This document shows, in pieces, positions 1-7,642 of a DNA stretch of 19,040 bases (the first letter of the stretch is position 1; every line of letters starts with the position of its first letter). Both the position numbers and the translations under genes were made by a program. The DNA lies in assembly GCA_036375895.1 (NCBI GenBank), contig DASVBJ010000057.1, forward strand, positions 1 through 19,040. The letters are read 5' to 3'. This DNA comes from DASVBJ01 sp036375895 (GTDB taxonomy: Bacteria > Actinomycetota > Actinomycetes > JACCUZ01). The notes under the pieces are model-generated. The model had not been told where the DNA came from and searched no databases. It saw only the letters and a program-made list of their open reading frames with translations.

Positions 1-1589
<1,589 letters not shown>

Positions 1590-1655
1590 GGGCCTTCGCC
1601 TCTGCCCCCGGCCGCGGCCCACGGCGCAGATTCGGAGGGTCGGAAGAGGTGCGAG

Positions 1656-2501
1656 ATGACCACATCGACCCGCGCCTCCGTCGCGGAGCCCGAGGTCCGT
1701 CACCCGGTCGCGACCGACCGGTCGCGCGGCTGGCTGCTCGGCTGGCTCTGCGCCGAGGCAGCCTTGCTGTTCCTCGTGTCGTGGGTGGGCGCCGACCTGC
1801 TCGGGCTGCACCACGACCTGTACCTGCTCGTGTACTTCACCGTCGCCCTGACCTTCCTCGCCGCGTTCCTCGCGCGGTCCGGCGTCGACTGGCGCGCCTA
1901 CCTGCGCCGCAACCTCGCCTGGAGCGTGGGCCTCGGCGCCGTCGTCGCCGTCCTCGGCGTGCGCAACGTGTGGGGTGACGAGAGCACCCCGCGGCCGAGT
2001 GGGGCCTACCTCGGCTTCGAGGTGGCGTGGCGGGGAGTCGCGTACGGCGTGGTCGACGCGCTCATGCTCTACGGGTTGCCGGCGCTGGTCGCCTACCTGG
2101 TCCTGCGGGGGCATCTGGGCGGGGCATGGCGACGGGTGGGTGTCGCGGCGCTCACCCTCCTCCTCGTGCTCGCGACCACCGTGGTCTACCACCTCGGCTA
2201 CGCCCAGTTCCGCGACCGGGACCTGCGCGAGCCGGCGACCGGCGCCGTGATCATGTCCGTGCCGACGCTGCTCACCGCCAACCCGGCGGGCGCCGTGGTC
2301 GCCCACACCGCGGTCCACGTCGGGGCGCTCGTGCACGAGGCGGAGGGCGGCAACTACCTGCCGCCGGCGCCCAAGGGGTATCCCGACCGGCTCGACGGGC
2401 CCGCGGGTCTTGCCGTTGCGGGCGGATGGCTGGCGCTCACGGCGGTGCTGTGGTGGCGCGGCCGTCGCTGGATCCTCGGGCCGGCGTCCCCGCCTCGCTA
2501 G
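1656..2501 (+). CDS. polytopic membrane protein, possible distant CPBP (CAAX-protease-like) relative
   Basis: The 281-residue product has about seven hydrophobic segments (roughly 27-49, 54-73, 88-105, 126-150, 160-180, 203-226, 250-267) and basic termini, so it is an integral membrane protein. The ATG at 1656 follows a good Shine-Dalgarno stretch (GGAAGAGG, 1641-1648). Residues 121-127 (FEVAWRG), a histidine in VYHLGY (177-182) and AHTAVHVGA (216-224) loosely resemble the E..R, F..H and H motifs of CPBP intramembrane proteases. The usual paired glutamates are not both present, so this assignment is tentative and a function is not claimed. The gap to dapB is 66 bp, so it may be read from the dapB transcript. 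A 14-bp perfect hairpin begins 10 bp after the stop. Confidence 0.8.
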   Translation: MTTSTRASVAEPEVRHPVATDRSRGWLLGWLCAEAALLFLVSWVGADLLGLHHDLYLLVYFTVALTFLAAFLARSGVDWRAYLRRNLAWSVGLGAVVAVLGVRNVWGDESTPRPSGAYLGFEVAWRGVAYGVVDALMLYGLPALVAYLVLRGHLGGAWRRVGVAALTLLLVLATTVVYHLGYAQFRDRDLREPATGAVIMSVPTLLTANPAGAVVAHTAVHVGALVHEAEGGNYLPPAPKGYPDRLDGPAGLAVAGGWLALTAVLWWRGRRWILGPASPPR

Positions 2502-2511
2502 GGACCCGACA

Positions 2512-2554
2512 CGCTCACCGGCCGGCTGGGGGGATCCGTGCCGGCCGGTGAGCG
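2512..2554. terminator. bidirectional hairpin terminator between convergent genes
   Basis: Arms CGCTCACCGGCCGG (2512-2525) and CCGGCCGGTGAGCG (2541-2554) pair perfectly over 14 bp with a 15-nt loop. There is no clear U-tract, as is common for hairpin terminators in high-GC actinobacteria. The structure starts 10 bp after the plus-strand stop and covers the last codons and the stop of the minus-strand gene at 2515, so one element could end both transcripts. Confidence 0.75.
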
Positions 2555-2742
2555 CGGTGCCGCAGCACCAGGACGCCCAGCAGCACGCCGAGCGCGGCTC
2601 CTGCGGCCACCCCCCAGACCTCGGGATGGGTGCTCGTCCCACCCGCCCAGCGCGCCGTGAGCCAGGCGCCGGCGACGAGCGCGGCGAGGAAGAGCAGAGC
2701 GGCGAGCGCTGCGCGGTGGCGCAGCGGAAGGCTGTCGATCAT
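2515..2742 (-). CDS. small two-helix membrane protein, function unknown
   Basis: This is a 75-residue open frame starting at ATG 2742 with a modest upstream GGGGTG as ribosome site. A longer in-frame ATG at 2799 would add 19 polar residues (MPDVYWRN...) but has less support. The sequence has a short basic head, a hydrophobic helix at about 12-30, a polar loop with conserved-looking W/H residues, a second helix at about 43-60, and a basic proline-rich tail (HRAHRPARIPPAGR). That pattern suits a small inner-membrane protein with both ends inside. No family was recognised. It lies downstream of azlD in the same direction, but a 24-bp palindrome separates them, so it probably has its own promoter. 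Its 3' end is embedded in the hairpin at 2512-2554. Confidence 0.6.
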   Translation of the reverse strand: MIDSLPLRHRAALAALLFLAALVAGAWLTARWAGGTSTHPEVWGVAAGAALGVLLGVLVLRHRAHRPARIPPAGR

Positions 2743-2828
2743 CGAGCACCCCGTTTCCCGTCGGTCGCTCGCAGGGTTCCTCCAGTAGACGTCCGGCAAA
2801 CCCGATTGGTTGCAGGCGCCATCGGGTA

Positions 2829-2852
2829 ACCCCCCGGCCGCGGCCGGGGGGT
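2829..2852 (-). terminator. 24-bp perfect palindrome ending the azl gene run
   Basis: The two 12-base halves (ACCCCCCGGCCG and its exact complement CGGCCGGGGGGT) form a perfect palindrome centred between 2840 and 2841. It lies 13 bp beyond the azlD stop. In RNA it would fold into a very stable GC hairpin, so it is read as the terminator of the minus-strand paaI-GNAT-azlC-azlD run. No U-tract follows. Confidence 0.75.
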
Positions 2853-2865
2853 CAGGGCGAGCGCG

Positions 2866-3171
2866 TCAGCCGGTGAGGGCCCGCACCCCGGCGGCCGTCG
2901 CCGCGGCGACCACCACCACCACGAGGAACGGGGCGCGCAGCAGCAGCGCCGTCACCCCGGCCGCCACTCCGGCCAGCCGCGCGTCCACCACGAGGCGCGT
3001 GCCGTCGGCGAAGGTCTGCACGGCCGCGAGGGCGGCGAGCAGGGCAACCGGCAGCAGCCCCGCCGCGCGCTGCACCACTGGGTGGGCCAGCCAGCTCGCC
3101 GGCACCGACAGCCCGGCCAGCTTGAGCGCATAGCACCCCGCCGACGTGACGAGGATCGCCAGCCAGGTCAT
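2866..3171 (-). CDS. azlD: AzlD-type branched-chain amino acid export subunit
   Basis: The 101-residue, almost wholly hydrophobic protein begins MTWLAILVTSAGCYALKLAG and has about four membrane helices. The length and the N-terminal pattern (a helix with Gly/Tyr/Lys, then a VP-W-L stretch) match the AzlD family, the small partner of AzlC. In characterised systems such as BrnFE of Corynebacterium and AzlCD of Bacillus, the pair exports branched-chain amino acids and related compounds. The ATG at 3171 overlaps the azlC stop (ATGA), a translational-coupling arrangement that strongly supports this start and the pairing. The frame is open much further upstream, but that part is antisense to nothing functional and lies inside azlC. 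The substrate cannot be told from sequence. Confidence 0.9.
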   Translation of the reverse strand: MTWLAILVTSAGCYALKLAGLSVPASWLAHPVVQRAAGLLPVALLAALAAVQTFADGTRLVVDARLAGVAAGVTALLLRAPFLVVVVVAAATAAGVRALTG

Positions 3172-3860
3172 CTCGGCCTCGTCCCGGCGAGCCCCACGCC
3201 CACGCCGACGGCGCCCGCCACCAGCACGGGCACCCCGGCGGGCACGAACGGCACCACCGCCAGCGCGGCGACCACCGCGACAGCGGCGACCACGCGGGCC
3301 GTCCGGCTGCCCAGCCGTGGCCACAGCAGAGCGATGAAGGCGGCGGGGACGGCGGCATCCAGCCCGAGGTCGCGAGGGTCGCCGATCGCTGATCCGGCGA
3401 GGGCGCCGACCAGTGTGGTGAGGTTCCAGAGCACGAACACCGCCAGCCCGGTCGCCCAGAACCCGAGCCGCCCGGCCCGCTCGCCGCGGTCCTCGTGGGC
3501 GAGGGCGACCGCAGTCGACTCGTCGATGACCAGCTGGGCGCCCACGGCGCGAGCCGGACCCCGCAGCCGCAGCAACGGCGCCAGCCGCACGCCGTACAGC
3601 ATGTTCCGGGCCCCGAGCAGCAGCGCCGAGGCGGCGCCGGAGGCGGCGCTGCCGCCCGAGCCGAGCACGCCGATCAGCGCGAACTGGGAGCCACCGCTGA
3701 AGGTGAGCACCGACAGCGCGCAGGTCTGCGTGACGCTCAGGCCGGACGCCGTGCCGAGCGCGCCGAACGACAACCCGTACGCACCGGTGGCCACCCCGAC
3801 CCCGGCGCTGGCCCGCAGGACCGCGGCGCGGGTCTCGCGCCAGGCCGGCGGTGCGGTCAT
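3168..3860 (-). CDS. azlC: AzlC-type branched-chain amino acid export permease
   Basis: The 230-residue permease shows AzlC family features. An N-terminal amphipathic stretch (WRETRAAVLRASAGVGVATGAYGLSFG, split around residue 20) leads into a helix. The conserved FSGGSQFA segment (54-61) and the ARNMLYGVRLAP block (84-95) follow, then a DES motif (113-115) in a loop. The C-terminal half is hydrophobic with several helices. AzlC works with AzlD, encoded immediately downstream with a 4-base overlap. Its own ATG (3860) overlaps the stop of the GNAT gene, so three genes form one tightly coupled unit. A role exporting excess branched-chain amino acids or analogues is inferred from the family. Nothing here ties it directly to phenylacetate use. 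Confidence 0.93.
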   Translation of the reverse strand: MTAPPAWRETRAAVLRASAGVGVATGAYGLSFGALGTASGLSVTQTCALSVLTFSGGSQFALIGVLGSGGSAASGAASALLLGARNMLYGVRLAPLLRLRGPARAVGAQLVIDESTAVALAHEDRGERAGRLGFWATGLAVFVLWNLTTLVGALAGSAIGDPRDLGLDAAVPAAFIALLWPRLGSRTARVVAAVAVVAALAVVPFVPAGVPVLVAGAVGVGVGLAGTRPR

Positions 3861-4423
3861 GGCGCCGGGCCGTCGATCGTGGCACTTAGCCGCTGCTGGG
3901 CGACCACGAGCGTGCTGTCGCCGTAGAGGTCGAGGCTGCGTTGCGCGCCGTCCGGCTCCCACCCGGCGCCGGCCAGGAACCGGCGTACGTCGTCGTCGGT
4001 CCGCCCGTGGGTCGACAACCACACCCGGACCCGCCGGAAGCCGTCTCCGCGCAGGTGGTCGACCGCGGCGTTGACGAGGCGGGAGCCGTGGCCCTGGCCG
4101 GTGTGGCCGGGGGCCACGCACAGCGCCGTGAGCTCCGCGTCCTCCTCCTCGGCGTCGGCGTCCTCGCTCGGCGCGACGGCGGCGAAGCCCACCGGGGTCC
4201 CGCCGGCCAGCGCCACGAGCACCCGGTGGTGAGGTGACGGCGGAGCGGCGACGGAGGCCCGCCACTGCTCGACCGCCTCCGCGGAGTCCAGCGCGTCCAG
4301 CAGCTCGCCGGGCAGCAGCTCGGTGTAGGCGGTGCGCCAGGCGGCGGCCTGGATGCCGGCGATCGGCTCCGCGTCCTCGACGCCGGCGGGACGCACGCTC
4401 ACGTCGGCGCTCAGGTCTGGCAT
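3857..4423 (-). CDS. GNAT family N-acetyltransferase
   Basis: The 188-residue product has the Gcn5-related acetyltransferase layout. It shows a first strand and helix (VSVRPAGVEDAEPIAGIQAAAW, broken near residue 20), a central strand ahead of an acidic loop (DADAEEEDAE, 88-97), and then motif A, LTALCVAPGHTGQGHGSRL (98-116). The Q-x-x-G-x-G/A type loop (GHTGQGHGS) binds the acetyl-CoA pyrophosphate. A later strand (VRVWLS) and ending FLAGAGW (149-155) match the C-terminal part of the fold. The acceptor is unknown. The ATG at 4423 has GAGGA seven bases upstream as ribosome site. It lies 22 bp after the paaI-like gene and overlaps azlC, so it belongs to the minus-strand run. Confidence 0.92.
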   Translation of the reverse strand: MPDLSADVSVRPAGVEDAEPIAGIQAAAWRTAYTELLPGELLDALDSAEAVEQWRASVAAPPSPHHRVLVALAGGTPVGFAAVAPSEDADAEEEDAELTALCVAPGHTGQGHGSRLVNAAVDHLRGDGFRRVRVWLSTHGRTDDDVRRFLAGAGWEPDGAQRSLDLYGDSTLVVAQQRLSATIDGPAP

Positions 4424-4445
4424 GTGCCGATCCTCGCAGAGGCCG

Positions 4446-4883
4446 TCAGCCGAGCAGCGGCGTGCCGAGCTCCCGGCTGTGCCCGCGGAACTCCGCTACC
4501 ACCTCGCCGCCGTCCCGGGCCACCGTCACGTCGTAGATGCCGTTGCGTCCCCTGCGGTGGCGCTCGACGGCCGTCGCCACCAGCACGTCACCCTCCCGGG
4601 CGGGCGCGACGAACGAGATGTCGGCCTCCCGCGCGACGGTGACCTGCCCGTAGGTGTTGCAGGCGAACGCGAACGCGGTGTCGGCGAGCAGGAAGACGTA
4701 GCCGCCGTGGGCGATCGCGTGGCCGTTGACCATGGCCGCGGTGACGGTCATGCGCGCGGCGGCCCGGCCGGGGGAGACCCCGGTGATCTCGATGCCGAGC
4801 GCCCGGGATGCCTGGTCCTCGGCGTACATGGCCCGTGCGCAGTCCTGGGCGAGCGCGTCCGCGTCCCCGTGGTGATCGACCAT
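4446..4883 (-). CDS. paaI: hotdog-fold acyl-CoA thioesterase of the PaaI type
   Basis: The 145-residue protein carries the PaaI hotdog signature NGHAIAHGGYVFLLADTA (53-70), in which the HGG turn and the following Asp68 form the catalytic site, continuing into FAFACNTYG. PaaI hydrolyses (hydroxy)phenylacetyl-CoA and ring-oxidised CoA thioesters and is thought to release CoA from dead-end products when phenylacetate flux stalls. Divergent placement from paaABCDE supports the specific PaaI assignment over a general thioesterase. ATG 4883 is chosen because homology begins there. The frame stays open to 5069, but that extension translates the intergenic repeats (recurring VHDRCR) and is not protein-like. 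TACCCT at about 4890-4895 on the minus strand could act as a -10 box with transcription starting at or near the ATG. Confidence 0.9.
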   Translation of the reverse strand: MVDHHGDADALAQDCARAMYAEDQASRALGIEITGVSPGRAAARMTVTAAMVNGHAIAHGGYVFLLADTAFAFACNTYGQVTVAREADISFVAPAREGDVLVATAVERHRRGRNGIYDVTVARDGGEVVAEFRGHSRELGTPLLG

Positions 4884-4916
4884 CGGCGCAGGGTACGCCC
4901 CACCCGCCCCCCACCC

Positions 4917-5126
4917 GGCAGCGATCATGCACGAGCCGTCGGGCCGGCCCACCCCACCCACCCCACCCCGGCAGCGATCATGCACGAGTCGTCGGAGCCG
5001 GCCCACCCCATCCCGGCAGCGATCATGCACGAATCGTCGGGGCCGCCCGCCCCACCTGGCAGCGATCATGCACGAGTCGTCGGGCCCGCCCGCCCCACCC
5101 GGCAGCGATCATGCACGAATCGTCGA
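4917..5126 (-). repeat. array of five 26-bp repeats oriented toward paaI
   Basis: Copies occupy 4917-4942, 4970-4995, 5015-5040, 5058-5083 and 5101-5126, so starts are 53, 45, 43 and 43 bp apart. On the minus strand the unit reads CCGACG, three variable bases (GAC-like, ACT, ATT or GCT), then CGTGCATGATCGCTGCC. The core GTGCATGATCGCTGCC is identical in all five. Only the base or two around the variable triplet and the outermost base differ. Spacers of 17 to 27 bp are C-rich on the plus strand (runs of CCCACC), so on the minus strand each repeat is followed by G-runs. The array sits directly upstream of the paaI-like gene. Confidence 0.93.
4948..4969 (-). other. G-quadruplex motif upstream of paaI
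   Basis: The minus strand carries five consecutive runs of three to four G separated by single T residues (on the plus strand CCC-A-CCCC-A-CCC-A-CCCC-A-CCCC). One-base loops with G3-4 runs are the class expected to form very stable parallel quadruplexes. It lies between the first two repeat copies, about 65 to 86 bases upstream of the paaI start on its sense strand. Confidence 0.7.
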
Positions 5127-5224
5127 TCCCACGGGTCTCGCCCGCGGACTGATCATGCTCGACCTGCGCCGGTGGCGGGACGAGGCGACCGTCGGAGTGG
5201 ATCGTCGATCGTGTACTTGGTGGA

Positions 5225-5414
5225 CTGACGACATGTACATGATCGCTGCATGGGCGGCCGGCTTTTCAGGGGCAGCTCCGACCGACGGGACGTGCATGAT
5301 CGCTGCCGGGGACGGGGGCGGCTACGACCGACGGGACGTGCATGATCGCTGCCGGGGAGGGGATCGCTGTCCGGAGGGGCGGCTCCGACCGACGGAACGT
5401 GCATGATCGCTGCA
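5225..5414 (+). repeat. array of four 26-bp repeats oriented toward paaA
   Basis: Copies lie at 5225-5250 (divergent), 5282-5307, 5328-5353 and 5389-5414. On the plus strand they read CCGACG, GGA or GAA, then CGTGCATGATCGCTGCC or a final A, so they are inverted copies of the array at 4917-5126. The last three share about 11 more bases upstream (GGC-A/G-GCT-C/A-CGA), making a 37-bp unit at 5271, 5317 and 5378. G-rich sequence (GGGGACGGGGG, GGGGAGGGG) follows the core, just as on the opposite strand of the other array. The last copy ends 77 bp before the paaA start. Confidence 0.92.
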
Positions 5415-5431
5415 GGGGCTGCGTGTGCGTG

Positions 5432-5491
5432 TGTTACAGAACGCGGTCGGGGGCGCTGGACGCATGTAACAGTGATGACTAGAATGCTTCG
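5432..5491 (+). promoter_or_regulatory. putative leaderless paaA promoter with inverted-repeat operator
   Basis: TGGACG (5457-5462) and TAGAAT (5480-5485) are separated by 17 bp and look like -35 and -10 boxes. The -10 ends six bases before the GTG at 5492, which places the transcription start at or next to the start codon. No Shine-Dalgarno sequence precedes that GTG, as expected for a leaderless mRNA. TGTTACA (5432-5438) and TGTAACA (5465-5471) form a perfect 7-bp inverted repeat with a 26-bp gap. The right arm lies between the promoter boxes, where a bound repressor would block transcription. The regulator is not identified. Confidence 0.55.
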
Positions 5492-6481
5492 GTGACCCAG
5501 GCCCCCGAGACCGTCACCGAGACCGTCGCCGACACCGTCACCTCCGAGCAGCGGTTCCAGCAGCTGGTCGACGACGACCAGCGCGTCGAGCCGCGCGACT
5601 GGATGCCCGAGGGCTACCGGAAGACGCTCATCCGCCAGATCGCCCAGCACGCCCACTCCGAGATCATCGGCATGCAGCCCGAGGGCAACTGGATCACCCG
5701 GGCGCCGAGCCTGCGCCGCAAGGCGATCCTCATGGCCAAGGTCCAGGACGAGGCCGGCCACGGGCTCTACCTCTACAGCGCCGCCGAGACCCTGGGCGTC
5801 GACCGGGCGGAGCTGCTCGACCTGCTGCACGCCGGCCGGCAGAAGTACTCCTCGATCTTCAACTACCCGACGCTGACCTGGGCCGACGTGGGCGCGATCG
5901 GCTGGCTCGTCGACGGCGCCGCCATCGTCAACCAGGTGCCGATCTGCCGCTCCTCGTACGGGCCCTACGCCCGCGCGATGGTGCGCATCTGCAAGGAGGA
6001 GTCCTTCCACCAGCGGCAGGGCTTCGAGATCCTGCACACGCTCTCCCACGGCACCGCCGAGCAGCACGCGATGGCGCAGGACGCCGTCAACCGCTGGTGG
6101 TGGCCGTCGCTGATGATGTTCGGGCCCCCCGACGACCAGTCGCCCAACTCCGCGCAGTCGATGGCCTGGAAGATCAAGCGCTTCTCGAACGACGAGCTGC
6201 GCCAGAAGTTCGTCGACATGACCGTCCCGCAGTCCGAGGTGCTCGGCCTGACGCTGCCCGACCCGGACCTGCGGTGGAACGACGACAGCGGCCACTACGA
6301 CTTCGGTCCCATCGACTGGTCGGAGTTCTTCGCGGTGCTCAAGGGCAACGGGCCGTGCAACCAGGCGCGCATGGAGCACCGGCGCCGCGCGCACGACGAG
6401 GGCGCGTGGGTGCGGGAGGCCGCGACCGCGTACGCCGAGAAGCGGCGGGCCCGCGCCACCGGCGAGGGGAGTGCCGCGTGA
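5492..6481 (+). CDS. paaA: 1,2-phenylacetyl-CoA epoxidase, catalytic subunit A
   Basis: PaaA is the di-iron oxygenase subunit that, with PaaC as structural partner, converts phenylacetyl-CoA to the ring-1,2-epoxide using O2 and electrons from PaaE. The 329-residue protein has the ferritin-like four-helix bundle with both ExxH iron-binding motifs: EAGH in [21 protein letters not shown] (residues 87-90) and ESFH in [12 protein letters not shown] (170-173). The segment [21 protein letters not shown], beginning near residue 57, is highly conserved in PaaA. GTG 5492 is the start because a -10 box lies just ahead of it. It opens with an acidic, low-complexity head (residues 1-20) before the conserved part. 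The stop overlaps the paaB start. It is the first gene of paaABCDE. Confidence 0.97.
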   Translation: MTQAPETVTETVADTVTSEQRFQQLVDDDQRVEPRDWMPEGYRKTLIRQIAQHAHSEIIGMQPEGNWITRAPSLRRKAILMAKVQDEAGHGLYLYSAAETLGVDRAELLDLLHAGRQKYSSIFNYPTLTWADVGAIGWLVDGAAIVNQVPICRSSYGPYARAMVRICKEESFHQRQGFEILHTLSHGTAEQHAMAQDAVNRWWWPSLMMFGPPDDQSPNSAQSMAWKIKRFSNDELRQKFVDMTVPQSEVLGLTLPDPDLRWNDDSGHYDFGPIDWSEFFAVLKGNGPCNQARMEHRRRAHDEGAWVREAATAYAEKRRARATGEGSAA

Positions 6482-6882
6482 GCTACGGCATGTCCGGCGA
6501 CGACCCGGCGGACCAGGCACCCGAGACCCTCACCGCCGAGGGCGGTCACGGGGCGGTGCCCACCGCGGAGGTGCCGACGGGCCGACTGGCCGGCGCCTCG
6601 GTCCGCGATTGGCCGCTGTGGGAGGTGTTCGTCCGCGCGAAGCGGGGCCTGTCCCACCAGCACGTCGGCAGCCTGCACGCGCCGGACGCCGCGATGGCCC
6701 TGCGCAACGCGCGGGACATCTACACCCGGCGCAGCGAGGGGGTCTCGATCTGGGTCGTGCCCGCGTCGGCGATCGTGGCGTCGAGCCCTGACGAGAAGGA
6801 CGCCTTCTTCGACCCGGCCGCCGACAAGGCCTACCGCCACCCGACGTTCTACGACATCCCAGCCGAGGTGCAGCATCTCTAG
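6478..6882 (+). CDS. paaB: 1,2-phenylacetyl-CoA epoxidase subunit B
   Basis: PaaB is the small subunit that bridges PaaAC heterodimers in the epoxidase complex. Its core is clear from residue 44: [20 protein letters not shown], then [23 protein letters not shown] and [10 protein letters not shown]. The GTG at 6478 overlaps the paaA stop (GTGA), giving 134 residues. An in-frame ATG at 6490 would give 130. Either way there is an N-terminal extension of about 40 residues, acidic and Gly/Pro/Thr-rich, compared with the roughly 95-residue enterobacterial protein, probably disordered. The C-terminal tail [11 protein letters not shown] is typical of the actinobacterial form. Confidence 0.93.
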   Translation: MSYGMSGDDPADQAPETLTAEGGHGAVPTAEVPTGRLAGASVRDWPLWEVFVRAKRGLSHQHVGSLHAPDAAMALRNARDIYTRRSEGVSIWVVPASAIVASSPDEKDAFFDPAADKAYRHPTFYDIPAEVQHL

Positions 6883-6892
6883 CCCTGCCACG

Positions 6893-7642
6893 CTGCCGGC
6901 GGTCGCGACCTACGCGCTGCGGCTCGGCGACGACGCGCTCGTCCTGTCCCACCGGCTCGGCGAGTGGGTCGCGAACGCCCCCCAGCTCGAGGAGGACGTG
7001 GCGCTCGCCAACATCGGTCTCGACCTGCTCGGCCAGGCCCGGCCGCTGCTGTCCTACGCCGGTCAGGTCGAGGGTGCCGGGCGAGACGAGGACGAGCTGG
7101 CCTTCCTGCGCGACGAGCGCGAGTTCGTCAACCTGCAGATCGTCGAGCACCCGAACGACGACTTCGCCGTCTCGATGGCGCGCCAGCTCCTCTTCTCGAC
7201 CTACCAGCTCGCGCTGTACGACGGGTTGCGGGCGAGCCGCGACGAGACCATCGCCGGCGTCGCCGCCAAGGCGGTGAAGGAGGTCGCCTACCACCGCGAC
7301 CACGCCACCCAGTGGGTGCTCCGGCTCGGCGACGGCACGGACGAGTCGCACCGGCGGATGCAGGCCGGCCTGGTCCGGATGTGGCCCTACGTCGAGGAGA
7401 TGTTCGTCTCCGACGACCTCGAGCAGGACCTCGTCGCCGACGGGATCGCGGTCGAGGCGGCCGCGCTGCGCCCGGCGTGGGACGCCTACGTCGACGATGT
7501 GCTCGCCGAGGCGACGCTGGTGCGACCCGAGCCGGGCTGGACCGCTCACGGCGGGCGGCAGGGCGTGCACACGGAGGCCTTCGGCTACCTGCTCGCCGAG
7601 ATGCAGCACCTGCACCGCTCCCACCCGGGGGCGTCGTGGTGA
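6893..7642 (+). CDS. paaC: 1,2-phenylacetyl-CoA epoxidase, structural subunit C (non-canonical start)
   Basis: PaaC is the catalytically inactive ferritin-like partner of PaaA. Conserved sequence begins at ATYALRLGDDALVLSHRLGE (residues 5-24), continues through LEEDVALANIGLDLLGQAR (32-50) and ends LHTEAFGYLLAEMQ-like near the C-terminus, as in the family. No in-frame ATG, GTG or TTG exists between the paaB region and a GTG at 6998, and that GTG codes for residue 36 in the middle of the conserved first helix. CTG at 6893 gives 249 residues. Its N-terminus (MPAVATYALRLGDD) matches in length the start of the E. coli protein as I recall it (MNQLTAYTLRLGDN). An alternative is ATC at 6875, preceded by GAGGTG at 6865-6870. 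Start confidence is moderate, identity is high. Confidence 0.9.
   Translation: MPAVATYALRLGDDALVLSHRLGEWVANAPQLEEDVALANIGLDLLGQARPLLSYAGQVEGAGRDEDELAFLRDEREFVNLQIVEHPNDDFAVSMARQLLFSTYQLALYDGLRASRDETIAGVAAKAVKEVAYHRDHATQWVLRLGDGTDESHRRMQAGLVRMWPYVEEMFVSDDLEQDLVADGIAVEAAALRPAWDAYVDDVLAEATLVRPEPGWTAHGGRQGVHTEAFGYLLAEMQHLHRSHPGASW

Larger units (their letters stand above)
4884..5491. other. divergent paaI-paaA intergenic region, no gene
   Basis: The 608 bp contain no credible coding sequence. From left to right there are five copies of a 26-bp repeat facing paaI, with a C-rich tract between the first two. A middle segment of about 98 bp (5127-5224) includes a degraded partial copy (TGATCATGCTCGA, 5150-5162) and the small palindrome GATCGTCGATC (5200-5210). 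Four copies of the same repeat then face paaA, followed by the likely paaA promoter. Open frames that cross this region only translate the repeats. Confidence 0.85.

Noticed and set aside
4884..5069. N-terminal extension of the PaaI-like protein
   Set aside because: The extra residues only repeat VHDRCR-type units from the intergenic repeats, whereas homology starts at ATG 4883.
4917..5414. CRISPR array
   Set aside because: Copies occur in both orientations, spacers are short (17-27 bp in the left array), irregular, GC-rich and similar to one another, repeats carry a variable internal triplet, and no cas genes are present.
5153..6520. Long minus-strand open frame opposite paaA
   Set aside because: It translates the intergenic repeats and the antisense of paaA. 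It is an artefact of high GC, and the plus-strand product is an unmistakable PaaA.
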